Shown: piece after piece, positions 1-5,971 of the stretch
Position numbering within the stretch: position 1 is the stretch's first letter
Layout: each line of letters opens with the position of its first letter
Assembly: GCA_018883305.1 (NCBI GenBank)
Contig: VEQI01000171.1
Span: 1-7,212, forward strand
Direction: 5' to 3'
Length of the DNA: 7,212 nt
Origin: Limnohabitans sp.
GTDB taxonomy: Bacteria > Pseudomonadota > Gammaproteobacteria > Burkholderiales > Burkholderiaceae_C
Notes under the pieces: generated by a model
What the model saw: the letters and a program-made list of their open reading frames with translations, nothing else
Databases searched by the model: none
What the model was told of the DNA's origin: nothing
Translations under genes and position numbers: made by a program

Positions 1-2
1 GT

Positions 3-758
3 GGTGGCTTGTCTGGCGTGACCTGGGAGAGCAAGCCTGATGGCGAGCCGGGTTGGCAACAGTTTTTCCTGAAAGCCGGCCACGATGTCTATGTGTCCGA
101 CGCCGTGGAGCGTGGCCGCGCCTCGTGGGCACGGTACCCTGAGATCTTCAAGTCCGAGCCCTTCTTCAGAACCAAGAAGGAAGGCTGGGAGTTGTTCCGC
201 ATTGGCCCCACGGACTCCTACCAGACAGATCCCGCCAAGCGCGTGAAATACCCGGACAGCCAGTTCAATGTGGCGGCGTTTGATCAATTTGCCAAGCAAG
301 GTATTCCGCGCTGGGCCACCAACGATGTGGCCACCCAGAACGCCTACAACGAACTGGTGCAAAAGGTGTGTCCTTGCATCATCGTCGTGCATTCACAAGG
401 CGGCAACTTTGCCTTCAACGCGGCATTGAAAGCGCCTGACAAAATCAAGGCTGTGATTGCCGTGGAACCCTCTGGTGCGCCGGACCCCACCAAGGTGAAC
501 CTGAGCGCACTGAAGTCGGTTCCGCACCTGTTTGTCTGGGGCGATTACATTGACACCACACCGTTCTGGAAAGGCATCAACACCACCCTGGGCCACTACA
601 GCAAGGCCTTGAAAGACCAGGGCGGCACATCGGATGTGATGGCATTGCCCGCGCTGGGCATCACCGGCAACTCACACATGCTGATGATGGACAAGAACTC
701 CGACCAGATTGCCGCGCGCATCCAATCCTGGATTGAACAGCAGGGGCTGACCCGCTGA
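3..758 (+). CDS. Alpha/beta hydrolase, esterase 713-like (5' truncated by window edge)
   Basis: C-terminal part of a serine hydrolase. The frame is open to the left edge, so the true start lies upstream; the TTG at 9 falls inside the conserved oxyanion-loop segment (GGLSGVTWE...PDG) and is not a start. Counting from that TTG as residue 1, the nucleophile elbow HSQGG puts the catalytic Ser at 129, the probable acid is Glu153 in AVEP, and the probable His is 223 in GNSHMLMMD. The Ser-to-Glu spacing (24) equals that which I recall for Alcaligenes esterase 713 (Ser206/Glu230), and the Ser-to-His spacing (94) is close to its 92. Family knowledge: this group uses Glu instead of Asp and is often secreted; the signal peptide, if any, is outside the window. 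The oxyanion loop here shows Gly residues where esterase 713 has a Cys-Cys pair. The natural substrate is unknown. It ends 13 bp before the stop of the convergent lipocalin gene and is probably unrelated to the operon at 1403. Confidence 0.88.
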   Translation, partial: GGLSGVTWESKPDGEPGWQQFFLKAGHDVYVSDAVERGRASWARYPEIFKSEPFFRTKKEGWELFRIGPTDSYQTDPAKRVKYPDSQFNVAAFDQFAKQGIPRWATNDVATQNAYNELVQKVCPCIIVVHSQGGNFAFNAALKAPDKIKAVIAVEPSGAPDPTKVNLSALKSVPHLFVWGDYIDTTPFWKGINTTLGHYSKALKDQGGTSDVMALPALGITGNSHMLMMDKNSDQIAARIQSWIEQQGLTR

Positions 759-771
759 TCCTTCTGCGAGA

Positions 772-1335
772 TCAAGGTTTGCTGATGGCCAAGGGCTGGG
801 GCCCGGGCGTCAGCTTTTGAACGTCCAGCCCCTTGGAGGCCAACCGTGCCACCAAGGCGGCATATTTGGCCGAGTCAACGTCGGGTGAGCGCGACAAAAT
901 CCACAAGTACTCGCGCTTGGGCTCACTGACCGCCGCCAGCTGATAAGACTCATCCAGATCAATGACCCAGTAGTCCCCCCAGACAAAAGGCAAAAAGGAC
1001 AGCCACGCGGGGGCAAATCTCACCGTCAAGCGTGAGGACTGCGGCCCACCGATCTGCCTGGCCTGCCCCACTGCCCGCTCCCATTCTCCCTGTGCATTGC
1101 GACACTGGTTCAACACGCGAATGGAGCCATCCTCCAACAGCGCATAGTCGGCCGAGGTGTCAGACACGCATTGCTGTTGGAATCGGTTCGGGAATTTGGC
1201 GATCTCGTACCAACGCCCCAAGTAGCGCTGAACATCCAGGTGAGGAATGGCTTGAAGCGGCTTCGTCTCCTGGGCCATGCCCATGGACACGTGGGCGAAC
1301 AGAACCCATGAAATCAATGTGCCGGCTATTTTCAT
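772..1335 (-). CDS. blc: Bacterial lipocalin (Blc family), predicted soluble periplasmic
   Basis: A 187-residue lipocalin, the eight-stranded barrel fold that binds fatty acids and lysophospholipids. Family marks: GRWYEIAKFPNRF at residues 40-52 (first structurally conserved region), GDYWVIDLD at 120-128 and YLWILSRSP at 143-151, in the order seen in E. coli Blc. Residues 1-21 look like a signal peptide (one Lys, hydrophobic core, GMA before the likely cut). No Cys follows the hydrophobic stretch, so unlike E. coli Blc there is no lipobox and the protein is predicted to be soluble in the periplasm. Cys56 and Cys78 could form a disulfide, as in the Cys-containing relatives. The ATG is the only reasonable start: an in-frame stop lies about 25 bases upstream with no other start between. 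I see no clear Shine-Dalgarno sequence. It is transcribed away from the lipid-modification operon with a 67-bp shared gap, suggesting joint control and a role in carrying or clearing altered lipids (inference). Confidence 0.9.
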   Translation of the reverse strand: MKIAGTLISWVLFAHVSMGMAQETKPLQAIPHLDVQRYLGRWYEIAKFPNRFQQQCVSDTSADYALLEDGSIRVLNQCRNAQGEWERAVGQARQIGGPQSSRLTVRFAPAWLSFLPFVWGDYWVIDLDESYQLAAVSEPKREYLWILSRSPDVDSAKYAALVARLASKGLDVQKLTPGPQPLAISKP

Positions 1336-1344
1336 GATGGGGTT

Positions 1345-1373
1345 TTGATGGACAAATCACTTTAACATAGAAT
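1345..1373 (+). promoter_or_regulatory. Sigma70-like promoter of the 1403-7212 operon
   Basis: The -35 element TTGATG (1345-1350, 4 of 6 consensus bases) is followed by exactly 17 bases and the -10 element TAGAAT (1368-1373, 5 of 6). Transcription should start near 1380, giving a leader of only about 23 bases before the ATG at 1403. The optimal 17-bp spacing suggests no MerR-style untwisting is needed, so control is more likely by repression through the inverted repeats lying over the -10 and start site. Confidence 0.6.
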
Positions 1374-1390
1374 CGTTTTGTCTATGACAA
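1364..1390 (-). promoter_or_regulatory. Possible lipocalin promoter (minus strand)
   Basis: On the minus strand, TTGTCA (complement of 1385-1390, 5 of 6 bases of the -35 consensus) precedes TATGTT (complement of 1364-1369, 4 of 6 bases of -10). The spacer is 15 bases, shorter than ideal. Transcription would start near 1357, giving a leader of about 22 bases before the start codon at 1335. It overlaps the rightward promoter and both inverted repeats. Tentative. Confidence 0.25.
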
Positions 1391-1391
1391 A
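1366..1391. promoter_or_regulatory. Candidate operator: two overlapping inverted repeats
   Basis: Two perfect 6-bp dyads overlap. The first is CATAGA (1366-1371), 9 bases, TCTATG (1381-1386), covering the -10 box. The second is TTTGTC (1377-1382), TAT, GACAAA (1386-1391), a 15-bp palindrome at the expected transcription start. A further GACAAA occurs at 1351-1356, just after the -35 box. A dimeric repressor bound here would block the rightward promoter and could also reach the lipocalin promoter. LitR-type (MerR family, B12-binding) repressors control similar operons elsewhere, but I cannot match the sequence to a known LitR site from memory. Confidence 0.45.
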
Positions 1392-1402
1392 CTGAGGTTG
1401 AC

Positions 1403-2707
1403 ATGAAAATTGCCATCATTGGCTCAGGCATTTCGGGGCTGGCTGCCGCCCACCGCCTGCAGCCGCACGCCCATGTCACCCTGTTTGAGGCTGGGGATTA
1501 TTTTGGGGGGCACACCCATACCGTGGACATTACGCTTCCCACCAACCGTGGCCTTCAAACCTGGGGCGTGGACACGGGCTTCCTGGTGTTCAATGAGCGA
1601 ACCTATCCTCAGTTGATTGCCCTGCTGGCGGAACTGAAGGTGGCCACGGCGCCTTCTGACATGTCCTTTTCTGTGCAGGTCCCCGGTGCTCAGGGGCAAC
1701 CACCGCTGGAATGGAGTGGCAACAGCCTGGCCACGGTTTTCGCGCAAAAGCGCAATCTGATCAGCCCACGGTTTCTGGGCATGCTGACTGACCTCTTGCG
1801 ATTCAACCGCATTTGCACCCAACTGGCGCTGCAAGGAAAAGACCACGAAATGACGGAGCGGCTTCAGTCGTTTCTGGACCGTCACGGCTTTGGGCAAGCG
1901 TTTCGCGACTGGTATTTCTTGCCCATGCTCGGCTGTATCTGGAGCTGCCCCACGGATCAGATGCTGCAATTTCCCGTGGCCACCATGATCCGCTTTTGTC
2001 ACAACCACGGGCTATTGCAAGTCAACGACCGCCCGCAATGGCACACCGTGGTGGGTGGGGCCAGACACTATGTGGACCACATCGTGTCCGGCCTGACAGA
2101 CGCCAGACTCAACACGCCCGTGCGAAGCGTGGACAGAGATGCGGCCGGTGTCACCCTGCACACCGATCACGGCCATGAGCGCTTCGACCATGTGGTGATG
2201 GCCGCGCACTCGGACCAGTCACTGGCCATGCTGAGACAACCCACCCTGGCGGAAGCGGAGGTGCTCAGTGCCATCCGCTACCAGCCCAACCGGGCTGTGC
2301 TGCACACAGACACCAGCGTGCTGCCCCAACGACGCGCCGCCTGGGCGGCCTGGAATTACGAGCGAGCGGCCGACACGCACCAGGAGTCCAGTCGCGTCTG
2401 CCTGCATTACCTGCTCAACAAGCTCCAACCTCTGCCCTTTCAGCAACCCGTGGTGGAGTCCCTCAATCCGGTCCGGCCCATTGACCCCCACAAAATCCTG
2501 GCCGAGTTTGAATACAGCCATCCCGTCTTTGATCTGGCGGCCATTCAGGCGCAGCAACGCGTGCCTGCATTGCAAGGCGTTCGGCATACCTGGTTCTGTG
2601 GCGCCTGGACGGGTTACGGCTTTCATGAAGATGGCCTCAAATCCGGACTGGCCGTGGCCGATGCCTTGCTGTCTCTCACGGCAGGCACGCGCAAGGTGGC
2701 CGCATGA
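1403..2707 (+). CDS. FAD-dependent amine-oxidase-like flavoprotein (COG2907 type)
   Basis: A 434-residue flavoprotein. The N-terminal Rossmann motif GSGISG (residues 7-12) is followed by Glu29 at the end of the second strand, the usual ribose-binding acid, and by GGHTHTVD (35-42). The C-terminal FAD-contacting segment is CGAWTGYGFHEDGLKSG (399-415). This is the layout of the predicted NAD/FAD-binding protein family related to amine oxidases and phytoene-desaturase-type enzymes. The start is supported by GAGGT at 1394-1398, four bases before the ATG. Relatives sit beside DUF1365 and CFA-like genes in many proteobacteria. In Rhodobacter sphaeroides, the flavoprotein/DUF1365 pair (RSP1091/RSP1090 as I recall) is tied to furan fatty acid synthesis, so this protein is a candidate for either the methyl-fatty-acid desaturase step (UfaD) or the oxygen-insertion step (UfaO); I am not sure which. 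No signal peptide: cytoplasmic or at the inner membrane surface. It overlaps the next gene by 4 bp. Confidence 0.88.
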   Translation: MKIAIIGSGISGLAAAHRLQPHAHVTLFEAGDYFGGHTHTVDITLPTNRGLQTWGVDTGFLVFNERTYPQLIALLAELKVATAPSDMSFSVQVPGAQGQPPLEWSGNSLATVFAQKRNLISPRFLGMLTDLLRFNRICTQLALQGKDHEMTERLQSFLDRHGFGQAFRDWYFLPMLGCIWSCPTDQMLQFPVATMIRFCHNHGLLQVNDRPQWHTVVGGARHYVDHIVSGLTDARLNTPVRSVDRDAAGVTLHTDHGHERFDHVVMAAHSDQSLAMLRQPTLAEAEVLSAIRYQPNRAVLHTDTSVLPQRRAAWAAWNYERAADTHQESSRVCLHYLLNKLQPLPFQQPVVESLNPVRPIDPHKILAEFEYSHPVFDLAAIQAQQRVPALQGVRHTWFCGAWTGYGFHEDGLKSGLAVADALLSLTAGTRKVAA

Positions 2708-3477
2708 AGCAGCAGGCCATGCTGGGTTTTGGACAGGTCAGGCACGCACGTTTGCGCCCCACGTCCCACCAGTTTGTCTACCCCACATGCTTTCTGATGC
2801 TGCCCATGCGTCAACTGCACCATGAGGCCGACATGGGTGGCCTGGCCGTGAATCGGTCTGCGGCCATCAGTTTTCATGAAACGGATCATGGGGATGGGCG
2901 CAACGCAGCTTCGGGGGGTGCGCTGGCCTGGCTGGAGGAACTGCTGCACCAGGAGGGCATCGATGACGCCCTGGGTGACATCTGGCTCCACACCTACCCC
3001 CGGATGCTGGGCTACACCTTCAAACCCGTGAGCTTTTGGTACGCGCATCGCTTGGATGGCACCTTGCGCGCGATTGTGGTGGAAGTGAACAACACGTTTG
3101 GCGAGCGTCATTGCTATTTGCTGGATCAGCCGTCATACGGCCATGAACTTGAAGCGCTGAAATGCTTTCATGTGTCGCCGTTCTGCCGCGTGGAAGGGCA
3201 CTACCGATTCCGCTTCATGCGCATCCGCCAGGACCAGACAGAGCGGACCGTGGTCCGCGTGGACCACGATGATGCGCAAGGCCCGCTCCTGAAAACCAGC
3301 GTGAGCGGGACACTGCACCCCATCACGCCTGCCCTGCTGAAAAAAGCCCTGTGGCGCTATCCGGCCATGACGCTGATGGTCATGGCCCGCATCCATTGGC
3401 AGGCCCTCAAGCTCTGGGCCAAACGTGTGGGCTTTTACCGCAAGCCCGAAGCCCCTGAACCATTTGTCACTCGTTGA
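2704..3477 (+). CDS. DUF1365 family protein, lipid-modification operon
   Basis: A 257-residue protein with the DUF1365 signature blocks in order: GQVRHARLRPTSHQFVYP (residues 10-27), GYTFKPVSFWY (103-113), EVNNTFGERHCYLL (127-140), KCFHVSPF (153-160), and a C-terminal basic/hydrophobic helix ending LWAKRVGFYRKP (237-248). The length is typical. Several conserved His residues (14, 22, 136, 155) could bind a metal or serve catalysis, but that is inference; no mechanism is established that I know. The ATG lies within ATGA, shared with the stop of the flavoprotein gene, so the two are likely translationally coupled and may act together. In Rhodobacter the equivalent gene belongs to the RpoE-ChrR singlet-oxygen regulon, with a role in furan fatty acid formation together with the flavoprotein and UfaM. 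No cleavable signal or clear membrane span; the Leu/Met-rich helix near 219-237 could lie on the membrane. Confidence 0.88.
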   Translation: MKQQAMLGFGQVRHARLRPTSHQFVYPTCFLMLPMRQLHHEADMGGLAVNRSAAISFHETDHGDGRNAASGGALAWLEELLHQEGIDDALGDIWLHTYPRMLGYTFKPVSFWYAHRLDGTLRAIVVEVNNTFGERHCYLLDQPSYGHELEALKCFHVSPFCRVEGHYRFRFMRIRQDQTERTVVRVDHDDAQGPLLKTSVSGTLHPITPALLKKALWRYPAMTLMVMARIHWQALKLWAKRVGFYRKPEAPEPFVTR

Positions 3478-3481
3478 TGCT

Positions 3482-3486
3482 AAGGA
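3482..3486 (+). promoter_or_regulatory. Ribosome binding site of the methyltransferase gene
   Basis: AAGGA lies seven bases before the ATG at 3494, in the 16-base gap after the DUF1365 stop. It is the best Shine-Dalgarno match in the operon and fixes the start of the methyltransferase gene; it also suggests that this gene is translated independently and strongly. Confidence 0.6.
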
Positions 3487-3493
3487 TTGACGT

Positions 3494-4717
3494 ATGAACA
3501 CCATCACCGCCACTTCCAATCGCCCTCTGAGCTTTCCTTCGCAAGCCCCGGCGGCGGCTCGAACCGTGTTCAGGCTTTTGCATCAACTCCAGCACGGCTC
3601 GCTGACGCTATGTCTGCCAGATGGTCAGCGACAAACCGTGGGTGATGGACAAGGCCCTCACGTCACACTGCATCTGCACAACTGGAACCCCCTGATCGCT
3701 GCCCTGAAGTCGGGCGATATCGGGTTTGCGGAAAGCTATATGGATGGCGACTGGTCCACGCCTCAGTTGCCCGAATTGCTGGGTCTTTTCGCGGCCAACC
3801 GTCAGGCGCTGGACGAAGTCATTCATGGCTCCTGGATGGGCCGTCTGTTTTATCGGGTGCGGCACCTTCTCAACCGCAACACCAAAGTCAATAGCCGTAA
3901 GAACATTCACGCCCACTATGACCTGGGCAATGCGTTTTACCGACTGTGGCTGGACCCCACGATGAACTACTCCTCGGGTCTGTTCCGTGGTGACAGGCAA
4001 CAAGACATGCAGCAGGCACAACACGCCAAAGTTCGTCGCGCCCTGAACATGGCGGGTGTTCAGCGGGGACACCGGGTTTTGGAAATCGGTTGTGGCTGGG
4101 GTGCGCTGGCCGAGAAAGCCACCCAGGAATTTCAAGCGCACGTGACGGGCGTGACCCTGTCCACCGAACAACTGGATTGGGCCAAGCAACGTTTGGCCAG
4201 CCAGGGGCTCGCTCACCAGGCCGATTTGCGTCTGCAGGATTACAGAGATATCCACGACGGGCCCTACGATGCCATCTGCTCGATTGAAATGCTGGAGGCT
4301 GTGGGTCAGGCCTACTGGCCGACTTACTTTCAAAGCCTGGCCCGCTTGCTCAAGCCCGCGGGCCGTGCCTGCATACAAAGCATCGTGATCCGCGATGATC
4401 TGTTTCCTCGGTATATCCAATCGACCGATTTCATTCAGCAATACATCTTCCCCGGCGGATGCCTGCCCAGCCCCAGCGAGTTTCGTCGCAAGGCGCAGGC
4501 TGCCGGTCTCCAGGTGGTGGATGAGCTGTTCTTTGGCAAAGACTATGCCGAAACTTGCCGTCGTTGGCGTGCCGATTTTTTAGCACGCCGACTGGAAGTG
4601 CTGGGCATGGGCTTCGATGAGCGATTCATCCGCCTGTGGGAGTTTTATCTGGCCTATTGCGAAGCGGGCTTTGAAGCCGGAGACATCGACGTGGTGCAGT
4701 TCACGTTGGCACGTTAA
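3494..4717 (+). CDS. CFA-synthase-like SAM methyltransferase (UfaM/CfaB-like)
   Basis: A 407-residue member of the cyclopropane fatty acid synthase family, which transfers a methylene or methyl group from SAM to double bonds of phospholipid acyl chains at the membrane. Residues 1-130 form the family N-terminal domain. The conserved NIHAHYDLGNAFYRLWLD (137-154) precedes the SAM-binding motif VLEIGCGWG (195-203), TLSTEQ (221-226) and YIFPGGCLPS (317-326). Compared with E. coli Cfa, Glu239 (here Glu268), Ile268 (Ile297), Tyr317 (Tyr351) and Cys354 (Cys389) are kept, but Cys139 is Ser161 (YSSG for YSCA) and His266 is Gln295. Those two help hold the catalytic bicarbonate in Cfa. Loss of the base site would favour a methylated product, as made by Rhodobacter UfaM (11-methyl-octadecenoate), over a cyclopropane. 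This, with the flavoprotein/DUF1365 neighbours, favours UfaM-like function; ordinary CFA synthesis is not excluded. The alignment was made by eye. Confidence 0.9.
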   Translation: MNTITATSNRPLSFPSQAPAAARTVFRLLHQLQHGSLTLCLPDGQRQTVGDGQGPHVTLHLHNWNPLIAALKSGDIGFAESYMDGDWSTPQLPELLGLFAANRQALDEVIHGSWMGRLFYRVRHLLNRNTKVNSRKNIHAHYDLGNAFYRLWLDPTMNYSSGLFRGDRQQDMQQAQHAKVRRALNMAGVQRGHRVLEIGCGWGALAEKATQEFQAHVTGVTLSTEQLDWAKQRLASQGLAHQADLRLQDYRDIHDGPYDAICSIEMLEAVGQAYWPTYFQSLARLLKPAGRACIQSIVIRDDLFPRYIQSTDFIQQYIFPGGCLPSPSEFRRKAQAAGLQVVDELFFGKDYAETCRRWRADFLARRLEVLGMGFDERFIRLWEFYLAYCEAGFEAGDIDVVQFTLAR

Positions 4718-4726
4718 GCACTCTGC

Positions 4727-4745
4727 CCTCGCTTTCACCTCGCTT
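4727..4745 (+). repeat. Short direct repeat CCTCGCTT in the gap before the SDR gene
   Basis: CCTCGCTT occurs at 4727-4734 and again at 4738-4745, one helical turn (11 bp) apart, in the pyrimidine-rich gap between the methyltransferase stop and the SDR start. It may be chance or a small duplication; no function can be assigned. Confidence 0.4.
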
Positions 4746-4752
4746 GTCATTC

Positions 4753-5523
4753 ATGCCTTTGAATCCAACGCTGAAAGAATGGCGCGGACAACGCGTCTGG
4801 CTCATTGGTGCATCCAGTGGCATTGGACGTGCGCTGGCGCAGCACCTTCACGCCATGGGTGCCCATGTCATCGTGTCAGCTCGACAACAAGCGGCATTGG
4901 ATGATTTTGTCAGCAACCATCCTGGCAGCACTGCCCTGCCCATGGATGTCACGGATCCCGAAGCCGTGCACCGAACTGCCATGGCCGTCATGGACCAGGG
5001 GCCGTTGGATCTGCTTTGTTATTGCGCCGGGCATTACCAACCGATGCGTGCCACGGACCTGGATCTGTCAGCACTTGTCCTGCACCATGAGGTGAACACG
5101 GTGGGCGCCCTGCGCGTTCTGGCGGCCATCTTGCCCCACATGCTCACCCGGGGCAGTGGGCACATCAGCCTGGTCAGCAGCGTGGCGGGCTACCGGGGCT
5201 TGCCCCTGAGCCTGGCCTACGGCCCTACCAAGGCGGCGTTGAGCAATCTGGCAGAAGCCTTGTATCTGGATCTTCATGCGCAAGGCCTGGGTGTGAGCCT
5301 GATCAATCCCGGTTTTGTGGACACCCCTCTGACGGCCCAAAATGCATTTCACATGCCTGCCTTGATCACACCCGATGAAGCCGCGCGAGCCATTGTTCGA
5401 GGCTGGTCAGCAGGCGATTTCGAAATTCATTTCCCTCGACGATTCACCTGGTGGATGAAGCTGCTTCGGCTGATGCCATATCGAATGTATTTTCCGTTGA
5501 TTCAACGGATCACAGGACGCTGA
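4753..5523 (+). CDS. Short-chain dehydrogenase/reductase (SDR)
   Basis: A 256-residue classical SDR, an NAD(P)(H)-dependent oxidoreductase. Visible marks: cofactor motif GASSGIG (residues 19-25), DVTD (65-68) by the adenine, CAG (91-93) in place of the usual NAG, and the catalytic set Asn115, Ser143, Tyr156 and Lys160 (YGPTK), followed by PG at 186-187. The Ser-Tyr spacing of 13 is standard. The C-terminal 30 residues (FTWWMKLLRLMPYRMYFPLI) are hydrophobic and basic, suggesting association with the membrane, fitting a lipid substrate. ATG 4753 is preferred; TTG 4744 is in frame, but neither has a Shine-Dalgarno sequence in the pyrimidine-rich 35-base gap upstream. Related operons in Rhodobacter also hold an SDR gene (RSP1087, from memory), without a proven reaction. 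Plausible jobs are reducing a carbonyl on an oxidised acyl chain or processing a lipid-derived aldehyde (inference). Confidence 0.88.
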   Translation: MPLNPTLKEWRGQRVWLIGASSGIGRALAQHLHAMGAHVIVSARQQAALDDFVSNHPGSTALPMDVTDPEAVHRTAMAVMDQGPLDLLCYCAGHYQPMRATDLDLSALVLHHEVNTVGALRVLAAILPHMLTRGSGHISLVSSVAGYRGLPLSLAYGPTKAALSNLAEALYLDLHAQGLGVSLINPGFVDTPLTAQNAFHMPALITPDEAARAIVRGWSAGDFEIHFPRRFTWWMKLLRLMPYRMYFPLIQRITGR

Positions 5524-5527
5524 AACC

Positions 5528-5971
5528 ATGCACGATCCCGCCTTGGAATCATCTGTCGACCGATTGGTCCAGTTCTTTGAGCAACTGACACCGCAACAAG
5601 TCTCGCAACTGTCAGCGCTTTACGCACCCGACGTCTTCTTCAAAGACCCCTTCAACGAGGTGCGGGGACTGGATGCGGTGACACGCATTTTCAACCATAT
5701 GTACGAGGCGCTTGATTCACCCCACTTCATCGTCACCGAGCGCATTGCGCAAGGCCAGCAGTGCTTTCTGGGCTGGGACTTTCGATTTCGTTTCAAGCGT
5801 TTCGACACCACCACCTGGCAAACGGTGCGCGGCGCCACCCATCTGCGATTGAACGAACAAGGCCTGGTCATCCTGCACCGGGATTACTGGGACGCCGCCG
5901 AAGAGCTCTACGAAAAACTGCCTGTGGTTGGCGGTTTGATGCGCTGGCTCAAACGCCAAGCCAATGCTTGA
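5528..5971 (+). CDS. NTF2/SnoaL-like domain protein
   Basis: A 147-residue single-domain protein of the nuclear transport factor 2-like superfamily, a small cone-shaped fold used as a ligand pocket or isomerase/hydratase scaffold. Visible marks: LYAPDVFFKDPFNEVRG (residues 31-47), the typical second-strand segment with an Asp-Pro; HFIVTERIAQG (66-76); the strand FLGWDFRFRF (80-89); and the terminal strand/helix HLRLNEQGLVILHRDYWDAAEELYEKL (105-131). Pocket-facing candidates include Asp40, His66, His117, Asp119 and Asp122, but their roles are not known. The ATG is four bases after the SDR stop, with AGGA at 5514-5517 serving as a loosely spaced ribosome site. Its place between an SDR and a photolyase in a lipid-modification operon suggests that it binds or rearranges an oxidised lipid intermediate (inference). 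Copies of this family with the same FKDPFNEVxG pattern recur beside CFA-like/DUF1365 genes, to my recollection. Confidence 0.8.
   Translation: MHDPALESSVDRLVQFFEQLTPQQVSQLSALYAPDVFFKDPFNEVRGLDAVTRIFNHMYEALDSPHFIVTERIAQGQQCFLGWDFRFRFKRFDTTTWQTVRGATHLRLNEQGLVILHRDYWDAAEELYEKLPVVGGLMRWLKRQANA

Noticed and set aside
9..11. TTG as the start of the hydrolase gene
   Set aside because: The frame is open to the left edge and the conserved oxyanion-loop segment spans this codon, so the gene begins upstream of the window.
756..761. TGATCC, resembling the -35 element of RpoE (ChrR-controlled) promoters
   Set aside because: No matching -10 element follows at suitable distance and no plus-strand gene begins downstream; it sits on the stop codon of the hydrolase.
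801..808. GCCCGGGC palindrome near the 3' end of the lipocalin gene as a terminator
   Set aside because: It is inside the coding sequence, has no loop and no T-run, and is likely due to GC-rich codons.
1424..2008. Minus-strand reading frame inside the flavoprotein gene
   Set aside because: Shadow of the conserved flavoprotein; its predicted product is basic, low in complexity and unlike a known family.
3608..4441. Long minus-strand reading frame opposite the methyltransferase gene
   Set aside because: It lies wholly inside a gene with clear family motifs, has no recognisable domain and is explained by GC-rich codon use leaving the complementary frame open.
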